Positions 59,101 through 64,000 of a stretch of DNA of 64,000 bases are shown here, one piece after another. A program made the translations under genes and the position numbers. Source of the DNA: Gordius sp. MW1 (Eukaryota > Nematomorpha > Gordioida > Gordea > Gordiidae); NCBI GenBank assembly GCA_964036665.1, contig OZ038533.1, positions 2,218,001-2,282,000 of the forward strand, in the 5' to 3' direction. The notes beneath the pieces were generated by a model. It worked only from the letters and a program-made list of their open reading frames with translations, ran no database searches and had not been told where the DNA came from. Position 1 is the stretch's first letter, and each line of letters begins with the position of its first letter.

Positions 59101-61514
59101 GATATAGAGGGTTTTTCTATACTTTTGCCCCTCTTGACTCCCCTCAAGAAGGGCAAATGTAAGATTGGCGAAAACACATAAAAGTATTGTAAAAACGGCT
59201 GGGTTTTGTTTGGTCACCACACAAAACCCAGCCCTTTTTACAACACTAATACAAAGTAAGTAAGGAGTAAGTTGCATGAGAAGTAAGGAAGGATAGGGGA
59301 AGACGTTTTCTCTCGAAAGCTGATTGATCACTCTTTTGCTTCCCCACTAATGAGTGCTCCCATTAGTGTGCGAGACAGAGCGTAGAAGTGCAAAAGTAAA
59401 GAAACCCCCTGTAATAATATCTAAGATTTGAATATTTTTAGTGAGGGTTGAGGGCTCATATATTTTGTAATTTAAAAATCATAGCGATTTGAGCCAATAC
59501 ATACATGAGGTGGAGGTTCAAAGTAACAAAAACATGTGTACTGACTCCTTTAACTAGTGTAAAAACGGCTGAATTTCTTCTGGTCGACCTTAATAAAAAA
59601 AGGTTTGATAAAAAAACCGTAAATATGTTTAGTCGACTAAAGCCAAAGGTCGACCAAACACCACCTAGCCATTTTTACAACATTACCTTTAACATATTTT
59701 CAAAAGTACGGGGGTTCTTAAATTTTAGTATATTTCATTCATCAAAAAATTTTCTACTCAAAAATCTCAAACTTTTGCTGCGTTTTCGTGTTTAACGTGG
59801 TAAAAAATAAATTTCTCATCACCTGAAATCTTTGGTGGTCGTCTTATCACCGGTTTCCGCGGAGGTCCCGTAGTTCGGAGTTCTATTGCCTTTACAATTA
59901 GGCAGTAGGGGGGTGAGTGGAGATTTGGTGGTGGTCGTTGTTGTAAGTTGATCGTACATATTTTTAACGTTATTACTGGTGTAGATGGAAGAGCTAATCA
60001 AGTTATTCATTCGATTTAAGCTATCTGACCCGGTCGTACTTACTACGGGGGTACTTCCATTTATTTTCCTTTCGCCAGCACTGTGAGTGTTTGGATTGTC
60101 TTTAGGGAGCGAGCCCGGAGCTGCCCAAAAGGAAGGGGCTTGATTAATGGTGGCCGCTAGCTGAGCTTGTTGGTACAGATAGAGTTGTTGGTAGTAAGCG
60201 TACAAGTAGTGTGGGTACGATGCCTCAAGAGGGTTAAGCCCTTGCTGCTGCTGTTGTTGTTGCAATTGCATCGCATTTTGAAAAGTATCGTAGCACTTCG
60301 AGTTTCCGTTAGCAGCGTTAGAAGGATTGGGAGCGTATTGGGCTAGCCCGGGCCCAGAAATCAACTTTTTGGCTGCGGGGGCTGCCTGATTTTGGGCAGC
60401 CCAATGAGATTCGGAGGCGGTCCTTTTGAGAGAGTAATTCTTGTTATTCGAGTTGTTCGATTGGGTACTGCTATGGGTATTAGTAGCAGAAAGGTTAAAA
60501 TTGGAACTAGCATTGTCGTCACAAGCTGATGGTGATGTTTCGTTGTTGGTACTGTTAAGCGTGGTCTTGTTGTGTTTCATAAATTTAGCCTGCATTTGCC
60601 TCATGCCCAATGGCATAAATGGAAATATGGCGTGCCCGACCGAGGCAGACCCCGAACCAGGAGCGTTTTGATCCGGGGCTGCTCCATTGTTGTGAGGAGA
60701 TAGCAAATACCTCTCTATGGCCCGATCGAATGATTCGCCCACGCAAATACCCTCGACGGGACCATTGTATTTAGTTGAACCAGTCGTAGCTTTTTTAAGC
60801 AAAAAAGGTTTGAAAATATTTATTATTAATATGTATCGGGCGTGATAATAATGTATTTAATTTAAAATAGAAAACCCTTCTAATATATAATATAAAATTG
60901 ATTTAATTAATGTCTCTATTATTATTATTATTCTTTCAAATGCTCTTTTATATTTACAAACAACTTTATCAAATTTTGAAATAAACATATAGATTGAAAA
61001 ACATATGGTATGGTATTAAAATTATCAAAATACTTCAACTTAAACTATTAATTACAGTTTTGTTCACTAATTAAAAATCGCTTCCTTAGTATTTTGCAGC
61101 AGACGACTTTAAAAATGGGTGGAATGATTCGAAACAATAATGTAAAGAAGTATTAATTGCTATGCAATTTATGTTATATTATCCTATGTGTAAAGTTAAA
61201 TTTAATATTGAATTAATACTTTCATTTTATAAGCAAGTATTTAAATTATTAATCTTAATCTTACCTTGAGTTTGTTGGTTACTATAGCTATTTGCAGTCT
61301 TTTGGTTAATCAGGTGCGGAGAGCTCTTGTACAACGTTTGGCCCTGACTTAAGTTGATAATGTTCGTTGTCGCTTTTGCCTTAAGCGTCAATCCCGTATT
61401 GGAAATCTTTCTCTCGGCAGGGCCAATCTTACTAAGAGGCTCCGAAATTAAAGAACCACCATTACTCTTGGGATAGGGTGTTGATTGAACCGAGTTTTCG
61501 GCGGCGTCAAGCAT
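41158..61514 (-). CDS. Kdm3: Kdm3, JmjC histone H3K9 demethylase
   Basis: Fe(II)/2-oxoglutarate oxygenase that removes methyl groups from H3K9. Exons by hand: 61265-61514, 59823-60789, 58419-58740, 57642-57828, 56418-57115, 55963-56103, 55031-55160, 54210-54417, 52926-53185, 51663-52067, 51127-51272, 49891-50305, 46175-46575, 44730-45090, 43932-44159, 42780-43138, 41801-41977, 41158-41373. All phases agree: 1956 codons. The N-terminal 800 or so residues are low-complexity (Q, N, S, T). A Cys cluster (KCWECRL, about 945) precedes the zinc finger [18 protein letters not shown] (about 1066). The JmjC domain spans the last five exons with HVD (about 1720) and GAPHQV (about 1883), the iron ligands. 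The start ATG 61514 has an in-frame stop two codons upstream. The donor of the 46175 exon is the least certain. Confidence 0.9.
42136..42300 (-). other. Unidentified frame inside a Kdm3 intron
   Basis: On the minus strand the intron between exons 16 and 17 has a stretch reading [20 protein letters not shown] with a more balanced base composition than the intron. It breaks the Kdm3 reading if included and matches nothing I know in KDM3. Possibly a mobile-element scrap. Confidence 0.25.
44520..44693. repeat. Kdm3-locus MITE, copy 1
   Basis: Inverted ends TGTTGTGAAAACGGCTGGG and CCCAGCCCTTTTTACAACA, inner TTTGTTTGGTCGGCC / GGTCGACCAAACAAA. Lies in the intron between exons 14 and 15. Confidence 0.8.
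46795..47050. repeat. Inverted copy of part of the left-end repeat unit
   Basis: The reverse complement of 46850-46940 reads like 7000-7085 and 4485-4550: CATTCTCGCCCCTTCCC, TTCTCGCCCATAAATTGC, ACAGATGAGT. It includes GGGTTAGGGTTAG near 47031. It lies in the Kdm3 intron between exons 12 and 13. Confidence 0.7.
47212..47890. repeat. Hairpin minisatellite in a Kdm3 intron
   Basis: Six units of about 106-130 bp, each starting TTTGGCCAATGGTCATTTTT, then CCATTGGTCAGCAGCCAGC and an A-rich ACGAAAAAAA tract. CCAATGG/CCATTGG makes a hairpin in each. Two unit types alternate in blocks. Reverse-complement relatives are scattered at 880-1030, 3790-4040 and 6010-6260. Confidence 0.85.
47905..48160. repeat. 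Tandem repeat, four units of about 56 bp
   Basis: Units read ACTAGTTAAATTGCATAGCA, then AGTAAACAACTTTTAT, TATGTTTATT and a TATAAC link. A single ATTGCATAGCAATTAAAAGT recurs at 48386. Confidence 0.85.
48172..48300. repeat. Tandem repeat, two units of about 65 bp
   Basis: CGAGGGAGATAGAGATGAGG then GGTGGGGCACCTCTT and ATGCATTAATT, twice. A GGACGGACAGACAGAC run follows near 48345. Confidence 0.8.
48562..48740. repeat. Kdm3-locus MITE, copy 2
   Basis: Same inverted-repeat family: GTGTTGTAAAAAGGGTGG at the left, AACCCAGC...TTTACAAC at the right, with CTAG on both sides as a possible target duplication. Contains AGTCG...CGACT inner arms. Confidence 0.8.
49009..49794. mobile_element. hAT-type element with intact ends in a Kdm3 intron
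   Basis: 786 bp. Left end CCGAGGTCAGATT; right end on the minus strand CAGAGATCAGATT, 13-bp inverted repeats with two mismatches. Target duplication ATTTCAAC at 49001-49008 and 49795-49802. Rich in GCCCGAACCCG / GGGCCGGGCC runs near both ends. No transposase motif was seen in the short internal frame at 49275-49478. Confidence 0.85.
53725..54010. repeat. Inverted copy of the dispersed left-end repeat
   Basis: Reads as the reverse complement of about 500-780: TTGAAGACAACAACTGGT, AACAAACTTTCATCACAG, TATCTACCCAATTCAAT. In the Kdm3 intron between exons 8 and 9. Confidence 0.75.
55260..55420. repeat. Kdm3-locus MITE, copy 3
   Basis: The most regular copy: AACGGCTGGGTTTTGTTTGG at the left, mirrored at the right, with inner TTTAGTCGACTAAA palindromes. 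Lies upstream of exon 7. A second, partial copy follows at 55572-55625. Confidence 0.85.
55572..55625. repeat. Kdm3-locus MITE, copy 4 (right half only)
   Basis: Only the right arm remains: TTCGACTAAGCC, GGTCGAC, AAAACCCAGCCGTTTTTACA. Confidence 0.7.
58164..58342. repeat. Kdm3-locus MITE, copy 5
   Basis: GTGTGGTAAAAACGGCTTGG at the left and CCAGCCGGTTTTACAACAC at the right, more diverged in the middle. Upstream of exon 3. Confidence 0.75.
58820..59008. repeat. Kdm3-locus MITE, copy 6
   Basis: Well-preserved inverted ends (GTTGTAAAAACGGCTGGG and complement), flanked by CAAAT on both sides. In the intron between exons 2 and 3. Confidence 0.8.
59184..59247. repeat. Kdm3-locus MITE, copy 7 (ends only)
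   Basis: Just the two terminal arms fused, TTGTAAAAACGGCTGGGTTT then AAACCCAGCCCTTTTTACAA around a short loop. An almost perfect 64-bp palindrome, evidently an internal-deletion form. Confidence 0.8.
59557..59684. repeat. Kdm3-locus MITE, copy 8
   Basis: Left arm GTGTAAAAACGGCTG, right arm GGTCGACCAAACACC...ATTTTTACAAC, shortened in the middle. Confidence 0.7.
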
Positions 61515-62077
61515 ATTTCAACTTGAAGATAATAATGATAGATTAATGGGTTTAACCGACTAGTTTTGCAAAAAATTTATAAACGTTTCAAAATAAAAAC
61601 ATAAAATGAATAGCAATTAATAGCGGTTTTGTTCATGAAATCCTGAAAGTTTTGTATGTAAATATATCATTGAAGTCTCCAAATTTATCCCAAAAATTTC
61701 CCGTCGATCCTTTAATCAAACTCTGGCATGGCTTATACCCGTATATAAATAAGAACATCAAACTTGCAGTATTCTATTAACCCAAACACTTTAAGTAACA
61801 ACCATTTACTACACTGATATTTCATTAGGGGTGTGTAGAAAAATAAACGGAATTTTCCTGAAAAACACACTAGGACAATCCCTTGACATCGAATGAACGA
61901 GTCTAGCTGTCCTTTGATGCAGTCCTATCGAACTATCATCAATACATCATCTAATGCACAATTTATGCGTGTAATTTTAATACATTTTCTTTGAAGCTCT
62001 TTCGAAATTCTGCCATAATGTGTAATGTGAGTAATGTGGGGGGGGGGGGGGGGTGCTTAGCATAAAGTTTAAACTAC

Positions 62078-62120
62078 ACCAAAAGTCGACCAAACTAAAC
62101 CCAGCCGTTTTCCAACACTA
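62078..62120. repeat. Kdm3-locus MITE, copy 9 (fragment)
   Basis: Right arm only: AAAAGTCGACCAAACTAAAC, then CCAGCCGTTTTCCAACAC. Upstream of the Kdm3 start codon. Confidence 0.65.
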
Positions 62121-62645
62121 CTAAGTACCCCCCCCCTCATGTAAATAGCGAAGACGTCAAATTTAATTACAAAGCCCGCCGGGGTTCATTAAAATGAAAA
62201 TGACTCTCTCCCTCGCTACGACTACATATATTTCAAAAAAAAGGATACCTTTCAAATTCATTTGTAGTGTAAATAGATGTTAAGCCAAACGTAAAAAGGA
62301 CGAGTAATAAAATGAGGGAAGCGGGGGGGGGGGCGCAGCGAGTAAGTTCGTTGTTATGACAAAACTACCATTTTAAAGTGGGCGGAAGGGGAGGGAGGAG
62401 GTAGCAGACGGTTTGTGGTTTTACGTTTTAAAAATTTAGCCTTCGGGTTTTACTACTCACTGTTGGAGGTGACACGTACTTTTGAAAAAATGAAATTAGG
62501 GTAAAAGTTTCAAAAAAATATATTTTTGCGCCCATCGCCCCCCCCCTAAATTGAGAAACTGGCTTCGCCCGTGACAAATGGTTGAAGGTTACTAAAATTG
62601 GTATCAAGCAGGGCTAGCGTTCGTCAGTTATTATAAAAAGGTATT

Positions 62646-62812
62646 AGCATGGGCGTAGCAGGGGGGGGGGGCAGAAAGGGGCGGTTGCCTCCCTCTAAAT
62701 CTAAATATTTGTTAAAATTTATTGATGGCTAATATTTTCAAATATGATAACTTTGCCCCTCCCTAAATAATCATTGCTCCCCCCTAATGCTGGCTACCCC
62801 CATGGGCATTGA
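62646..62812. repeat. Small G/C-run element (GGGCGTAGC type)
   Basis: Left end ATGGGCGTAGCAGGGGGGG, right end on the minus strand GCCCATGGGGGTAGCCAGC. Relatives are at 25638, 26240, 30044, 62520, 63293-63360 and 63540. The 63293-63360 copy is a compact hairpin with CTAGCCAGGGGC and GGCTACGCCC. Confidence 0.6.
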
Positions 62813-64000
62813 GTCTATAGTTTGCTTTGGTTAAAAGTTTGATTTTTTGTGAATATTTGGAGCAATGTTTTCAAATCTTTAAAATTTATTGTGTTCTAAA
62901 CCTATTTTACTAATGGTTCTATTATTATTTGGGCTGGGGAAGGGGGGGGGGGGGGGGGGGTGCGCAAATATAAGTGGAGTAATAGGTTAAAATATATAAA
63001 ATTTGGTGGAGACAAATAAATAGGATTTAATTAAGACGTGAAATGGCTGTGAGAGGTCCATAAAATTGACGAAGGTAAGATTAATAAAATAGCTGATTGT
63101 ACACTTTTTCTCATAGTTTAACTTTAGGGTTATACAATTAAAGCTAAAAAAAACTCTCAAATAAAAAAAAGGAAACCTATGGTTTTAACGTCGTAGCCGA
63201 AGGGAGACCTTGCCACCTCCCCACACCTCTTTATTTGAATTTTTTTATTAACTGTATAGTTAAAATTTCAAAAAAATAATCACAGCTGAGGAGCCTAGCC
63301 AGGGGCGGCAGGAAGGGGCGGCTGCCCCCCCCTCTTAATCCAATCCTGGCTACGCCCATTTCACAGCCCTCCTAAATTATTACCAAAATTTGCCGCACCC
63401 TCCGACTTTAATTTAAACCCTAGCTACATCCAAGGGAAAAGTATAGCTTAGTCAATTGTAAGAAAACATTGGTTAAATTAGAGGGCATTATTTAAGGCTC
63501 AAAAAGAGTTAATTGAATAATATTAAATTCGTTGGGTATAGCCGTAAAAAGGGCCAAAAGGGGCGATCGCCTCCCCCCTGCCCCCAATGTAAATCCTAAT
63601 GATTTATTAAACATTTAAGGCTAACGAGTTGGTTACTAAGTAAACATTTTGTTTTGAATGTAGAAATTTAAATCTAAATTTTCCCTATCCCTCCCCCTCT
63701 AGAGAAGAGTAAATAAAAAGTATGTAAACAACGAAAACAACACTCGTTTGCAGTTTTAAAGAGAGGAGAGAAAAGGTTAAAAAACGGCGCCGCGTTTAGT
63801 ATGCAAAAAGTAGTTGAGGAGGTTAAACCGAGGTCATCAAACATATATCAAAGTTTACTTACTTAACTGTTAATATAAATTGTAACGTGAAATGGTGTTA
63901 GCTAGGTTATGGTCGAATCCGGTGCGAAATATTAATTTACCGCAAAATGCAATTAAAAAGCTGAGAAAAAATTGTTTTCTTTTGCTAATTAATTGTCTTG

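Larger units (their letters stand above)
61515..64000. other. Kdm3 upstream region, no gene seen
   Basis: Contains G runs (62037-62053, 62941-62960), MITE copy 9, and several GGGCGTAG / CTACGCCC elements. No promoter motif can be supported. Confidence 0.5.

Noticed and set aside
60230..60275. CAG-type repeat as an expanded microsatellite
   Set aside because: It is a short mixed CAA/CAG poly-Q run in frame within Kdm3 exon 2, ordinary for low-complexity coding sequence.

Overview
This is a eukaryotic nuclear window, strongly AT-rich, with intron-split genes and dense transposon debris. It is most likely an arthropod and probably an insect. The reasons are the metazoan gene set (EDEM2, ethanolamine kinase, Kdm3), short AT-rich introns, and Mag-like Gypsy, RTE, Helitron, hAT and compact inverted-repeat elements. 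I cannot name a species.

Three host genes are readable, all on the minus strand. EDEM2 (19912-24902, 11 coding exons, 674 codons before the stop) is an ER mannosidase-like protein of misfolded-glycoprotein disposal. Ethanolamine kinase (27314-29523, 4 exons, 404 codons) starts the CDP-ethanolamine route. Kdm3 (41158-61514, 18 coding exons, 1956 codons) is a JmjC H3K9 demethylase. The exon joins were worked out by hand; every junction keeps phase and the conserved motifs fall where expected.

The left third is a nest of insertions. A repeat unit of about 5.1 kb (1-5131) recurs at 5132-7241 and resumes at 19394-19675. The second copy is split by a hAT-like element (7242-19393) with an 8-bp target duplication; the first copy preserves the empty site. 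Inside the hAT lies a Helitron (7329-19085). Inside the Helitron lie a Gypsy retrotransposon (copy A, 7656-13206) and an RLE-type reverse transcriptase element (15118-18026).

A second Gypsy copy (copy B, 34870-40335) sits between ethanolamine kinase and Kdm3, beside RTE and Pif1-like helicase debris. Both Gypsy copies share an odd plan: no recognisable capsid region, a short zinc-knuckle ORF joined in frame to pol across one UGA, and an extra GC-rich arginine-rich ORF with a knuckle-like cysteine cluster downstream of integrase. This is the best candidate here for something undescribed.

Kdm3 introns and its upstream flank hold at least nine copies of one small inverted-repeat element, an intact-ended hAT, and a hairpin minisatellite related to the repeat unit at the left end of the window. 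No rRNA, tRNA or CRISPR was seen.
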